Positions 1 to 11,747 of a stretch of DNA of 64,000 nucleotides are shown piece by piece (within the stretch, counting starts at the first letter, position 1; each line of letters opens with the position of its first letter). Source of the stretch: Bryum argenteum (taxonomy: Eukaryota > Streptophyta > Bryopsida > Bryales > Bryaceae); assembly GCA_037043015.1 (NCBI GenBank), contig CM073327.1, positions 184,009-248,008 of the forward strand, read 5' to 3'. A model generated the notes under the pieces. It was not told the origin of the DNA and did not search any database. It saw only the letters and a program-made list of their open reading frames with translations. The translations under genes and the position numbers were made by a program.

Positions 1-189
1 GTACATACCACCTCATGGGGATCTCTAAAATGTTCCCAGTAGGATCAAATCGCGGATCGTCGTCCGCCATTCCCATCCATATCGGCTCCCTTGCTCGGAG
101 GCGGGTCGCACAAAGAGGAGGAACCTTCTTTGCATCGACGGCAACATTGTAAGACGGTGGTGGTCCGGCATCCAAACTTCCGATGTACG

Positions 190-1690
190 GTTCGCCTTCA
201 TCCATCTCCTCTCGAGTTCTTCCATCCTCCATGATGTCCGTCATGATGTCTCCTTGTTGTCTCAAAAGTGAGGCCAGAATCCACACCGCAACTCACGAGA
301 ACCGTCAAGTAGTCCTTCTCACTCACGCTATCTCTTACCTCGTCCAAAGATTGGATACAGCGATACATGTGCGTGGAAATTAGACCCAGCCTTCCTCTTC
401 CAACAAGCTCTCCCAATGCTTGATGTATCCATCTAGTCCGTGAAGTGTGTCGCCTTCACCCTTCAATGCTTGCGGCCTCACCGCCATGGGCTCTCCTTCC
501 GGGCAAGATTGGTCGGCCTTTCGCATCCGCCTTCCACAGCCTTTGATTCCGAGAGCAGTTTCCACTCCTTTCTTGTGCAATTCAACTTATATTGCATGAT
601 CGCCAACCATTGTCATCCACAAAGAACTTGAATTGCCGTCCCTTTGCATGCCCGACTAGCCTCTTCGCACCGGGTTGCTATAAATGGTTTTATGAAATCC
701 TTGAAGTTTGGGACCTCCTCCACGAGGTGAGGAATCGTGGCATCTTCTTCCATGTCCATGTAAGACCGCATCAACAAGGGCAGAGTTGATAGTCATTCTC
801 CCGCATTTCATACTCCAACGCCCAAGGATGCATCAATGTCATCATGAGTGTGCCCGACCATCATAAATGAGACCACCACTTCCTTCACGATACGCTTGGC
901 AACCAAGAGAGACCAAAAGCAAAAGACATATCGGTTTTTGTTATCCTTCCAACCGTTGTCCATTTGGATGTGGAGCACAAAGGAAGGGGCTCGCATCCAT
1001 TCCGCCCTCACTTGCCTCTTTTAACGAAGCCCTACAAACCTCACTTCCATGCGCAATACCGGAATAGTGGCGTGGAGCCGACCTCCAATAGGCTTTAACT
1101 ACCGACGAGCGGTTCCTCAAGATCACGCAAGCAACTTCGCGATTGATCCCATCGAGAAATTGCTATCGGAATCGAATATGGGCAAGTCAGAGCGCTGCAT
1201 TTCTCGCCACCGCGCCTGAGCAAACATCCCCGCCACCATGACCGTAGCTTCATGTAAGCGTCCAAGGACTTGGTCTTCTCAGAAACGCAGGCACACTGCT
1301 TTTGGAATGGTCCATCTTGTCGGGATAATAGACAACATTCGTGAGGGCCGATATTTTGATAGCGCCCGTCATAGAATACGCCGCCGACATGCCTCCCGCG
1401 CGAAGAGGTGTAATCGAACTTCCGGCTGACGCGTCAATTCCTCCGATCGCGCACTAACGCCGCGCGAAGGGCCCCGCCTTGTCACATTCGCCGCACCTTG
1501 AGAAGTCATCTCCTCTCGCCTTCACCGAAAAGTCCCCAAAATGCTTGCCACGATCTTGCCAAGCAAGGTCGCGAGATCGTGTCGAGGCCGAGCCCTCATT
1601 GACCTGGGAATGGTGACAGAGCAACGTTGAAGGGGTCAAAAGCATTTCCTCAATAGCGCCCGTAAATTGAGGTCTACATTCGATCATGAT
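190..1690 (-). pseudogene. DUF7869-type (transposase-like) gene, broken
   Basis: Read on the minus strand, several conserved blocks of the DUF7869 family appear in the right order but in different frames. They are a cysteine pair FSRCGECD (about 1500-1530), PDKMDHSK (about 1290-1315), QMDNGWKDNKNRYVF with VGHTHDDIDASLG (808-1011), LVEEVPNFKDFIKPF (about 670-740) and GRQFKFFVDDNGW (about 600-650). The family is widespread in plants, algae and animals. Its spaced Asp residues and HTH(E/D)DID signature suggest an RNase-H-like, transposase-derived fold, but that is inference. At least one intron is likely between the cysteine pair and PDKMDHSK. Frameshifts separate most blocks, so this is either a pseudogene or an uncorrected assembly. 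The sequence continues past the window edge. Confidence 0.62.
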
Positions 1691-3990
1691 TCTCGGTGGC
1701 CGCCCTAGAAACGATGCAAAGGCACATGCACTCGCAGATGACCCCGAACGTCGTCAAGTAATTACTCCGAGCGACCGCCCGTATACATATATCCTCGTGA
1801 TATTCTCGCCTTGCATCCATAGTGTCATCCCCCACCCCTTCTCAAATGAAGGCAAACTGAGAGAATTATTGAGGATCATTTTGAACGACCGCCGTAAAAC
1901 TAACCGACAATTCCATGGAGAATTTTTTGCGCCACTCCAAAACCGAGTGAACTCGGATAGGATGATCGCATTGGAACAAACAATGAGGGAAAATGGAATG
2001 TCCGAGTTCGTAAATTGACAACTACCTTGTTGACGCCCTCTAGAGCGAACTCCAACGTGTTCGCAGAAGAACCTTCACGAGCGCCCCTCACCGTAAGAAA
2101 GCGTCCGGTGCATATGGGGCATGTGGTCCGCTTTTTGTCGAAAGAATGAGCGAAGAGTCTCGACGGCTTGAGACTCTTAGTCCGACACTTATCGCGCGAC
2201 AAGTTGCCGTGAGGAGCCCTCTCTCTTGTCGCTTCACCCTAGAAGCGCACTATGGAACGTCCGCAGACTTACATTGTGGATTATCCGCCAGGCTTTTATG
2301 CAAATCTCCTCCTCCACCGCGACCACCTTCGCTTCCACCGTAAACGCCGCGCATGCGTGAACGCCAAGGTTCTTCATCGACTTCGCCTGGAACGATCAGA
2401 TGTGCATCTCGGTGCGTAATGCACGGACCACCCCCACCCCGAACTTTCTAGTACAACCTTGGTTGCAGATCTTTGAACGAAGACTCTTGCAAGCGCCCGT
2501 CTGATAACAAGGACTTCCGCCTATCTTCTTTTCACCGTGCACGACGAGATCTTGTTTGATAGCGATACCACGCTTCCCGGAGTCCTAGGCCCACCATTCC
2601 TTGCATCGCCGAGCGCCATGTTCTTCCTAGCGTGGTCGTACACACTCACCTCTCTCTCCGACGCAATGAAAACTTGACGCTTTGGCCATGGTATGAGCAT
2701 GTCGACAAGAGCAAAGATCTCCGCCGACACTCGAGAACTACGATGCCAACATTCCCTTCTCCCAAAACGCCCGCCGTCAATACACGATTCGGATCCACGC
2801 TCACTATAATGACGCCCGCAAAGTCGCCTCCCGTCATCATGTTTTGCAAGTAAGGCCATTCCCGACCATTGGTCGATTCCAATCCCCTCACACTCGGAAT
2901 AGGATCATCATCCACCGAGTCTTGATGACTTCAACCCCGGAGTCCTGCCTCTCGCCATAATCCGTGAAACCCCGCAAACAATACGGTTCGGTGAGCACGG
3001 AGACAAGAATGTTTTGCCGTCCCAGAGGAATTGACTACCATCGATGATGTGCACGACACGCATCGAGCCAGTTGCCGAGGACGGGGCAGTAGTCGACATT
3101 GTCTCGTAGATACAGAGGACCCCGACATGCCAATAAAGAAGTGCAAGAGATATAGGATTCCACCAAGTAGAAGAATGACATCAATCTTCCGAGCCTCCAA
3201 GTGAGTGCACACCGTAAACAGAGAACGACATCGTAAAAGGCCGGGACAACAACTTGAAGGGAGGTAACATGATCACATCAAGCAAATAGAGAAACCGAAA
3301 ACTTCATCCTAAAACTTCACAAATAAATCAGCGACCGCCTGTAAACTGACCCACGACTTCAAGCAATTGACTCCGCCAAAAGTCACCGGTACCTTCCACA
3401 AAAGTGGATCAAACAATTAATGAATGACCGTCCGTAAAACATCGCATGTAATGCGAGGGCATTGGAGAACCACCGCCCATATGCTTTCGGATTTTGTAAC
3501 ATGGCCGCCATACAAGCTACCATCATGGTACCGATAACATTTAGAAGTACACCCGTAAAGCATCTTTCGACGGTGGGTACGCATATATCCGAGCCGCCGC
3601 CCAAGAATATCTACAATTTGCGCACCAGATAATACTAATCGGGCGTGCTTTAGAGAAATGGAATCGCATCTTGCACTGTAATTTAAACGGTCGTCCGTAA
3701 TAAAAACGATCCGCAGCCTCAAGAACCACATACATCTTAGCAAATGATTACACATACCGCTTACGCCGAAATCTTCAACGCCCATGCAGAACATTTACGC
3801 TTGAGCTCCTTTCGAGTGAAACAGATCCGCAGTCCAAATTGGTTGATCGTTGAACTACGAATAAACCAAATCAACGGCCGCCCGCATTCATTTGTCACTC
3901 AATCGCTACACGTGCCTCTCGATGACCAAAAGAGTCAAAAGACAAAGATGTCCCCTCAATATATCGCTGAACCGCTCATACGGGCTTGGC
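1691..3990 (-). other. probable upstream exons and introns of the minus-strand gene
   Basis: No domain is recognised. Short GC-rich open stretches on the minus strand (for example 2521-2915 and 2908-3212) alternate with AT-richer stretches that look like introns. At least seven of these carry the dispersed GGCGGTCGC-type motif (1692, 1767, 1879, 3328, 3419, 3683, 3869), followed on the minus strand by AG acceptor-like sequence (for example before 1878 and before 3680). This fits the 5' part of the DUF7869-type gene or a second minus-strand gene. No intact frame runs through. Confidence 0.3.
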
Positions 3991-5860
3991 GATTATTTTA
4001 ATAATATCACGCCATTATAAACATTGTCATTCATTTTCCATAATATCATCTCGAGAATTCCGTAATATCACACGCTTTTTGTACCGTCGGGAAAGTAGAT
4101 GTGTGCCATATTAGCGCATGATGCCATTTTTACTGCACTGAGGATTTGCACGGCCGCCGGATTAAATCGACAAACGCCGGATTAATCGACAATTCTCCAT
4201 CGCGATTCGCCGCATCGCTTCTCAATCAGATCTTTTCCTCTACGAACCTTGCTAACATTTTCATTGAATGTATAGTATTACTCACACACCACGCATATTA
4301 CTCAAATTTTGCATGAAACCGCATAATATGAAGCAAAGTAACTAGGTGTCATTGAGCATTTCAAGTATAGGAATGCATGATTGTTCGTTGAAAATTCATG
4401 AATTGATCTAACTTCTAATACGTAATGATCATGAGAATCCTCGCCTAGTAAGTACTACTAACTAAAGTACTAAGAATTCAATCGATCGTATTGAATCTTA
4501 CTAGTCGTAGACTCGATTGAATGAGGGAATCAATGAGCAGTGTATTATAAGAGTGGCCACAAGTAGTCTCCGTAATCTAATGAACTCAATTCAACAAAGA
4601 TGATGCACTTACTATAAAGATTTCAACTACTCTCCATTCAATCTGTTCAATCGCTAGCACAATCACCGAGTGTATGGGTGCCAACTACTAACTATAGTAA
4701 GTGAACTTGGGGTTCAAGTGAATCAAGTTAACTTGAAGTAAGAATCGCACATCGAACGCTCGTAGTAACTACCGACGCCCCCGACCGCCCCTGGCAACGC
4801 AGTGCTTCAATGACTAGTACAGACATTCAATCATCGTAATGACCTCGGAGCTATTGTCTTGTACTATCCGAGCGAGGATTGAGTCGCTAGTAGCTAAGCA
4901 AATATGACAACAAGCTAATTCTACATGTTAACAGTGAGGTGGAACCGAGAGAAGGAAGCGGACGGTCTGCTCGTGTCGAGTCCCGTCGCCGAGCCAAGTC
5001 GTGAATGGCTGGGATGCGTGAGTGCGGTCACCACCTACCGCCTCAAACTCAAATAAACCGGTAGAACGACTCATTCTCCTTCAAACGGCGGCACTGACCG
5101 CCCGTCTGCCAGTGATTCTAACCGCGACCACGACTATGCTCTCACGGAGAAGCGATCGCAGTAAAACAAAAATGAATGCCGCGCGCCGCGCCGCTGAAGT
5201 GCACCCTTGGCCATAACTACTTTTTGTCGACTTAAAAGAGCGCCACCGCAATGCCACGCATCGCTTCTCCGCTTTAAATAGCATGTCCGCCATACGGGAA
5301 TAGGACATGAGAATGAAGCCTCGCACGTCCGAATAACCGGATCTCATTGAAATTCATTGATCGTGAAAAGGGCCTCGTATGATTCTCAGAAAGACACCAA
5401 CGGTGAACTCCTCCATAGTTACGTACAGAGCCACTCATTTTCCATAATATCACCTTCGACCTCTATAATATGACATCAATTTTGAGTGTCGCTCGAACAT
5501 AATCATAACCTTTAGATAGTCTAGGCACTATGTGAAGTATAATATCCGGAACTCCATATGTATAGAAATATATAATTGAATCTCGATATAATTTTTAATG
5601 AATATTAGTAACCAGATTTTGCATGAAATGGGAAATCAATATTAATCCCTTCATGATATTATGCAATTTCTAAACCGTAAGATTCATTTAAAATACCATA
5701 ATATCACACTTGTTCGTGTCTAATATTCATTGAGCGTTAAAATTCTCAAATCATAAAGATCTCAACCTCTAACCCTCTCTCAACAACTTAAAGTCTCACA
5801 ACATTTGTAAATATTAATGTAATGAAAACATTTACTAAAACAGATAATGAATATTAGATT
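3991..5860. repeat. AT-rich non-coding tract with ATAATATCAC repeats
   Basis: No gene is seen. The short motif ATAATATCAC, usually preceded by TTCC or TTCT, occurs near 4003, 4040, 4064, 5445 and 5697, and in a tidy tandem array at 16836-16931. The middle (4440-4740) holds many short variants of AGTACTACTAACTAAAGTAC and a partial palindrome around ATCGATCG at 4478. Such spaced short repeats resemble the subterminal repeats of plant DNA transposons, but no terminal inverted repeat or target duplication was found. Confidence 0.35.
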
Positions 5861-5899
5861 AAACCGCTTGCGCATTCCAACGGATTGATAAAGGTTCTT

Positions 5900-6210
5900 C
5901 CAACTTTTGGATATTGCAAAGTATATGTGGTAAAATAGGCAAAGCCATTTTCCAAATTAAAAATCTTAATTTAGAAACTTTAGGTTTCAAGACTAGAACG
6001 GGTAGTTTAAAATTATTATTTCTTGAATTTTGCTTTTGGAACATGTCCATAAACAAATCGATACTTAAGTCGTGGAAGTAACCCACGGAAAGAGCTTGCC
6101 AATTCTACGTGGACACCCTCCAAAATTTTCAAAAATAATCTTGCAAAATTCTAGTAATTTCAAAGTTATTTCTTCCAAAATTCAAGATTTCGGAATATTT
6201 GCAAAAGAAA
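5900..6210. repeat. diverged copy of the foldback element at 49 kb
   Basis: The order of phrases here (GCAAAGTATATGTGGTAAAA, then a tract ending in a CCTCCAAAA-like block near 6117) follows the left arm of the foldback element at 49047-49925. Divergence is high and no second arm is visible, so it is an old single-arm remnant. Confidence 0.4.
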
Positions 6211-6499
6211 CATTTCTTAAAATACACAAACTTGTAAAGAGAGGTGCTTGTCGCTCGTATTTGTCTTGAACCAAATATATCTTATATGATCTTATATGCA
6301 TGTTTTCCTATGTTTTTGTTTCTTGACCTTCTTCTAGAAAATAGTTTGCATGAAGTTCATAAAATTAAAACAAGTCTCCAAAATTCTACCGAGGGTACCC
6401 AACTTGATTATGCATATGGGAAAAACTTTTTTCACAACATATTGGTTATTTTGTCACTTGAACCCATTTTGTTAAAATGGCGTTATTCCGCTAATATGG

Positions 6500-6640
6500 C
6501 GCTTTTTGGGGTGCTTACAATGAAAAATGATGTCGGTTTTTGTCGAAGTTTTGACATGATAGGGCAAATATTTCAACGCCGCTCAAGAACAACAATGTTT
6601 TTGAACGGCCGCTTAGAAATATTTGCCCTTATACTATGTC
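6500..6640. repeat. hairpin repeat shared with 43020-43165
   Basis: The tract GGGGTGCTTA...GGTTTTTGT...ACAACAATGTTTTT followed by a GCCGCTTAGAAATATTT-like end recurs at 43020-43165. In this copy 6567-6620 can fold: AAATATTTCAACGCCGC pairs imperfectly with GCGGCCGTTCAAAAAC on the opposite strand. It carries one copy of the dispersed GCGGCCGC-type core at its tip. Confidence 0.5.
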
Positions 6641-6689
6641 CAAAAGTCAAAACCAAAAAATGCTACTCATTTCTATTTGCCTCGCTCTC

Positions 6690-6967
6690 TTCGTACTTCC
6701 GTAATCTCCCGCCCACTTGCTCCTCGAATAATGGATGTTAACAGAGATCTCAAACCGCCCCGCCTACCAAAGCCAAGCCACTGGGTGTGTGCTGTTGTCG
6801 CTGAACGAAGAATCTCTCGACGCCACGTTGAGCTTCCTCCTTCAAGCACCTCGCTTCCTCTCTATCTCGGCTTCGATCTTGCCCTTTCTCTTTCTCACAC
6901 ATCCTCAGAATCGACGTCACCCTCACTCGCGCGCGCTTCCCGGCCGAGGGTTTCCCCGCCTCCTTCG
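6690..6967 (+). other. probable 5' untranslated exon of the eRF1 gene
   Basis: A pyrimidine-rich stretch (CTCTTCG, CTTCCTCC, CCCTTTCTCTTTCTC) ends in a good splice donor, TCCTTCG|GTAAGT, at 6967/6968. The next convincing acceptor (TTCTTGCAG at 8798) lies just upstream of the eRF1 start codon. The simplest reading is a leader exon followed by a long 5' UTR intron, as is common for plant housekeeping genes. This is an inference from position and composition; no core promoter element is identified. Confidence 0.35.
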
Positions 6968-8798
6968 GTAAGTGCTTGCCCTTCGCCGAGCCTCCCGTAT
7001 CCTCCACTCCGCTGCTTAGTGTCGGCCCCGTGGATGAAGTGCCGCAAATGTATGTAGTTGCGTATCAGCGATAAGCTTACAACGGATGGCCTTACTTTCA
7101 CACCGCTTTCGGCTTTGTGATCGCTAGTCCGGTTGAGTTTTTAGCTTCCATTACATTTTTATGGTTCCGTGTCGCCGAGAATCGAGAGAGAGCCCGCCAA
7201 AGCCGCCAAAAACTCCCGCAGAAATGGCCAAATCGCCTGTGGTCCTTGTGGATACTTTTGCGGCTCAATGCACATTTGGGGATGATTCTATTCATCGTTG
7301 TTCACCCCGCATCATCATTCAATATTTGTCAACTCAAACAATTGATTCCGAACCCGGACATAGCTAAGTTACGGTTCCGATATTGTCGATAGATTTTGCC
7401 AGCCTGAATCTGTTTTTGCTCTTTATCAAGATAATTGATCACGCCACCTCGCCGATCTTGGGCGTCTTACACGAGGAGTTAAGCTACGATGTCATTTTAT
7501 CTCCTCCCTTACTCGATAAGTTATGAGAATCTTACACAAAAGCGCTCGATCGTACAGAGAGAGAGAGGTGTCGCCGCGTTACCTAAACTCGCTCCCGCTC
7601 GAGATCGCCAAGTCCAGATCGTTATTGCAATCGCCACCAAAGAAACAACCACGGCAAGAAGTAGATGAAAACAAAATTGCGTAAGTCGAAAGTCAATCCC
7701 GGTTGAAACTCACGCGCAAGTCGCTACGCATCCGCACTTGGGGCAAAGAAACACACCCGCAAGACATGGTGTCTCGAGCAAACCAACGCAAACTCGCTCG
7801 ATCAACCACAATATTAGAACTTTCACAAACAAAACCTCTCCGAACTGCCTCAAGATCGCATCAAGTCTACCGGAATGACATCTTCAACTTGGTTATATAC
7901 AAGTATGCTTCCATGTGGGAGTTTTTACGTAATTTTCCGAGCTTCTTGAAATCTTTGGAGGATTGACACTTCTCGAGTCTTCTTAAGCCCAAAGATTTCA
8001 GACACGCTGGCCCATCGCCTATCGCAGTAAGGTGTGTCTTTGGTTTTATTTATGAGTCGTTGAACGCTCATATCTCTCACCAACTGCTACCAATCTCTCA
8101 CCCACCTTGAGTTGTAAACTTCAGATGTCGTCTACGATTTCATCCGTAGAACAATTGCATTTGAGTTCTACACTAGTTTCTATGCCGTTGTCTTTGGATG
8201 GATCGTATGAACAATCGAGGTTGCTGTTGCCGCCAAGAGAGCCGATCTTTGTGGTGCAGAAAGGTCGTGTTTTCACAACAAATGCGGAAAACTTCTAGCA
8301 ACAGTCCCTCCAAAAACCGCATGTACACAATTACATAGTCACCAACAAGTGGGGATCCGGATAACGACGCTTCCTCTCAAACCACGACACGGTCTTTTTC
8401 TCATGCATGTGTGGGATGTGTTGCATGGACGGAGCCGTTCGTAATCACAAGTTGAAACTCCGCCCCAGAGCACCAACACTAAAAGGTGAACTAACGTTGT
8501 TGTCGTGCTTGAATTCCAGCTGATCCCAATTCCACAAGGAAATAAGCGCCTGCATCGGGTAAGTCCATCCCTTGTTTTCACCAATCTCTCACCACCTTGA
8601 GTTGTAAACTGCTCATGTCATGAATGATGTCAGAGGTGACGAATTGCCTCATTGACCATCCAAATCAGTGCAGGTCTTACGACACGGCACCGCTTTGAGG
8701 TGATCGATATGAACGAACCGCTTTCTCCTCCGTACACAATCGATCGACCGTTTGAAGCCATAATGTCTACTTTGTGAGGTTTCAATTCATTCTTGCAG
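6968..8798 (+). other. probable 5' UTR intron of the eRF1 gene
   Basis: No coding segment is recognised. A phrase beginning CCAATCTCTCAC and ending CCTTGAGTTGTAAAC occurs twice, near 8091 and 8581, which points to a local duplication of about 490 bases. The tract ends in a clean TTCTTGCAG acceptor. Confidence 0.3.
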
Positions 8799-11215
8799 GC
8801 TCGTGGATCGCGCAAATCAAGGGCGGATTCTTCATTGGTGGCGCCGCTAGTCACGATGTCGGACGGCGGCGGGGAGACCGATAAGAACATTGAGATATGG
8901 AAAATCAAGAAGCTCATCAAGGCGCTCGAGTCCGCCGCGGCAACAGAGACGTCCATGATTTCCTCATCATGCCTCCTGTATGTTTTCTCTTTTGGAGGTT
9001 TGGCTAGGTGGCGACCGATTTTGGCGCCATGATCTAACCGCATGGTCACAAGTAGGGTTTCGAATTCGTGGTCGATCTCCCAGCTTCTAAGCGCGATGCT
9101 AGAAGTCGTTGAAGTATTAGGTTGTGTCGTTGTCGCCTCGACGCGATTTGTTCATTCGAAATCGCTGAGGTCCCCGCCACAGATCATCTCGACGCGATTT
9201 GTTCATTCAAATCACCGAGGTCCCGCCACGTAGCTAAAGTTAAATTGGACACATGCGAAGCTCAAGCATCGATCGCAAATTCTCCGTGATTAATGTGCAA
9301 TTTTCGAGTTTTTTTTGACAACGATGATGCGTATAATGAAATGAGTAGGTGAAACTACGTTATCGAGGTCTTGCATGAGAGCGCAATCGCCGTGAAAGGA
9401 GAGGATTAAGTTGTTTTTCTTTGTTCTCATCTTCTTGGATGGAGGAGTGTTTAATTTGAGAGGATCGTTGCTTTCGCATTTGGAGGCCGGGACTTGGAGA
9501 TACGTAGAGATATATGGAGATATAGGAAGTCGGTAAATCGACTTGATCAAGCAAATGTAAAACATGGTTCTAGAATGTCAATCAAATTGATGCCCGATCC
9601 TCTTCGTGAATCGGGTAAGGTAATCTCAAAAGTCTCAATGAGGAACCGCTTGAGGTCCCGAGAATCTACTCCTACAAATTTCCTTGCTTCAAGTTTTCAC
9701 TAAATCTGGATCCAATACTAGGAAGCCTTCCTTTCGCACTTCGGGACGCCACCAGAGGGTCTGTCTCAACGCAATACCTAGATCACTACTTGCTTTGCCA
9801 AAGACCTATCATTTGTAGAGCGATGACAGCCTTGTGGATCGTAATTCTGAGGAGTTTTAAGAGGGAGCCGCAAAAATTCGCTTATGGATTGTTTTGCATC
9901 CGAAGTTTTTAGCAAAAACAAAATGCGCTCGTTAGTATGTTGTCCTTTCAATTATATACATGTGATTATTAGTGTACATCAATCGGATAGTCGTATACCG
10001 CAGTGGATCAAGTTTCTCGTGTGACGAAGATGCTTGAGACGAGTTCGAAATGTACCTCCAATATTAAGAAACAGGTGAATAGGCAATCCGTTTTGGGAGC
10101 CATAACATCTCGCGCAACAAAGGTCAAGTCGCATAACAAAGTGCCGCCCAACGGACTCGTGTTGTACACGGGCACAATTGTCACGGATGATGGCAAGGAG
10201 AAGAAGGTGCGGTTCGTCGTTTGTGTTACGCTTCTTCGTTGCGAAGTCGTGAAATCGTGAGAGTCCAGACCGACTTGTAGTGTGATTTTTCTTTCCGTAG
10301 GTGACGATCGATTTTGAGCCCTTTAAGCCTATCAATGCTTCACCGTATCTTTGCGACAACAAGTTCCATAATCAAGCATTGAATGAGCTTTTAGAGTCCG
10401 ATGACAAGTTTGGGTTCATCATTATGGATGGTAATGGGACTGCTCGACGCTTAGTGGGAACACGCGTGAAGTGTTGCACAAGTTTACGTGGATTTGCCGA
10501 AGAAGCACGATCGTGGAGGGCAGTCCGCTACCGCATTTCGCCCTGCTATGAATGGAGAAGCGATGTAATTACGTGAGGAAAACAAAGCAGAGTCGCCACC
10601 CAATTTTACATCAACCCAACGACAAGTCACCAATGTGTCGTGATGATAGTTCAAAAATAGGTCGTTGTGGTCGTTCTCCCTTATGTGTTTTCAAACAAAG
10701 CAGGAGAATGTTAGGATTTGGCTGGCCGGGCATGTGAGGTGGCCCGTCAGCGATTTGCTTTTTAACTTCAAATATTTGGATGGGATGATCGGGCGGAGTA
10801 TGTGGAGGGAATGCGATAAGTATCCCCGACAGTAGAGGTGTGCACACAGTTTGATCATTCTCGGTTCAAACCGATTTCAAGACGGAGATGAGTCGGCCCG
10901 ACATGTTTGACCCTACCGCAAGCCGAAGGTATTGAACGTGGTGGATGTATCGTGACGGTGGTGATAATGGGTTCAACCAAGCCATCGAGCCGCCGGAGAT
11001 TCTTGCAAATGCGAAGTTCATTCGTGAGAAAAGGTTGATCGGGAAGTACATCGATGAGAGTAGCCAAGATATCGGAAGTCAAGGCTGGAAATGGGTGCCG
11101 TGGAGACTTTGTTCGTGTGGGAGAGCCTCGAAACAAACCGATACTGTTGAAGAATGTTGTCAATGGGAACTTGTAATCAAGCATTTGAAAGAAAGAACAC
11201 GAGGCCGACTAATCT
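8799..11215 (+). pseudogene. eRF1: eukaryotic release factor 1, partial and frameshifted
   Basis: eRF1 reads stop codons in the ribosomal A site and triggers peptide release. Four coding exons are visible. Exon 1 (8799-8977, ATG at 8856) has [15 protein letters not shown]. Exon 2 (10004-10206) has [10 protein letters not shown] and [18 protein letters not shown]. Exon 3 (10301 to about 10639) has the YLCDNKF form of the YxCxxxF motif, [13 protein letters not shown] and, in a shifted frame, GGQ. Exon 4 (about 10850-11215) has [16 protein letters not shown] and VIKHL. Splice signals are good (CCTCCT|GTATGT, CCGTAG|GTGACG, AATCTAA|GTAAG). Introns rule out a processed copy. Small indels break exons 1, 3 and 4. 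The NIKS stop-recognition motif reads NIKK. The final exons, about the last quarter of the protein, were not found in the next several kilobases. Family identity is very secure; whether it is functional is not. Confidence 0.9.
9135..9229. repeat. tandem duplication in eRF1 intron 1
   Basis: Two adjacent near-identical copies of about 45 bases share CTCGACGCGATTTGTTCATT and then GAGGTCC(C)CGCCAC, at 9137-9179 and 9188-9229. They differ by a few single bases. No function is evident. Confidence 0.7.
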
Positions 11216-11747
11216 AAGTAAGAAATCGCATAGCCTTCTAGTACGACGATTGTCTTGAGGGATGGCTAGTGAATGCTCCGATACATATTGCTTTGATTCA
11301 TATGGTATCGTCGTAGGAACTTTTACTTCAACTTGTAATTCGTGGCTTTGAGAGATATATAATGCAGATCTTGGTATTTAGTATCAGATGTAGGGGCTTT
11401 CCGAATTCAAAGTCTTATCTTGATTAGCCGAGTGGCTTTGTGACATATCCTCACATCGTCACAAGATGCCTTGATATCCAGGATTTGACTTTAGTCATGG
11501 ATTTTACGCAATTCATAAAGAGTCTACTTTACGCCGAGTTGTTCGGTGACTTTACTCACCGCACAACAAGATGCTCTAAGGTGTTCTCTTTCTTTGTTGC
11601 TAAATGGTATTTGATACGAGTTTGGTATAGTTTGTTTTTTTAAATATACAAGAGATACCTATAAAATCTAATCTTTGGCTTCTTGTCTACGTGAAAGCCA
11701 AAAACATAGGTCAAAGGTCAAAAGCGAGCCGGTAAACAAAGGAAGCT
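11216..11747 (+). other. spacer after the last visible eRF1 exon
   Basis: The tract opens with a splice donor (GTAAG) but contains no segment resembling the expected eRF1 C-terminal exons. It is moderately AT-rich. No repeat or RNA gene is recognised. Confidence 0.3.

Noticed and set aside
8339-9049. Minus-strand frames opposite eRF1 exon 1 and its upstream intron
   Set aside because: The plus strand encodes a highly conserved eRF1 segment with proper splice sites; the antisense frames have no motif.
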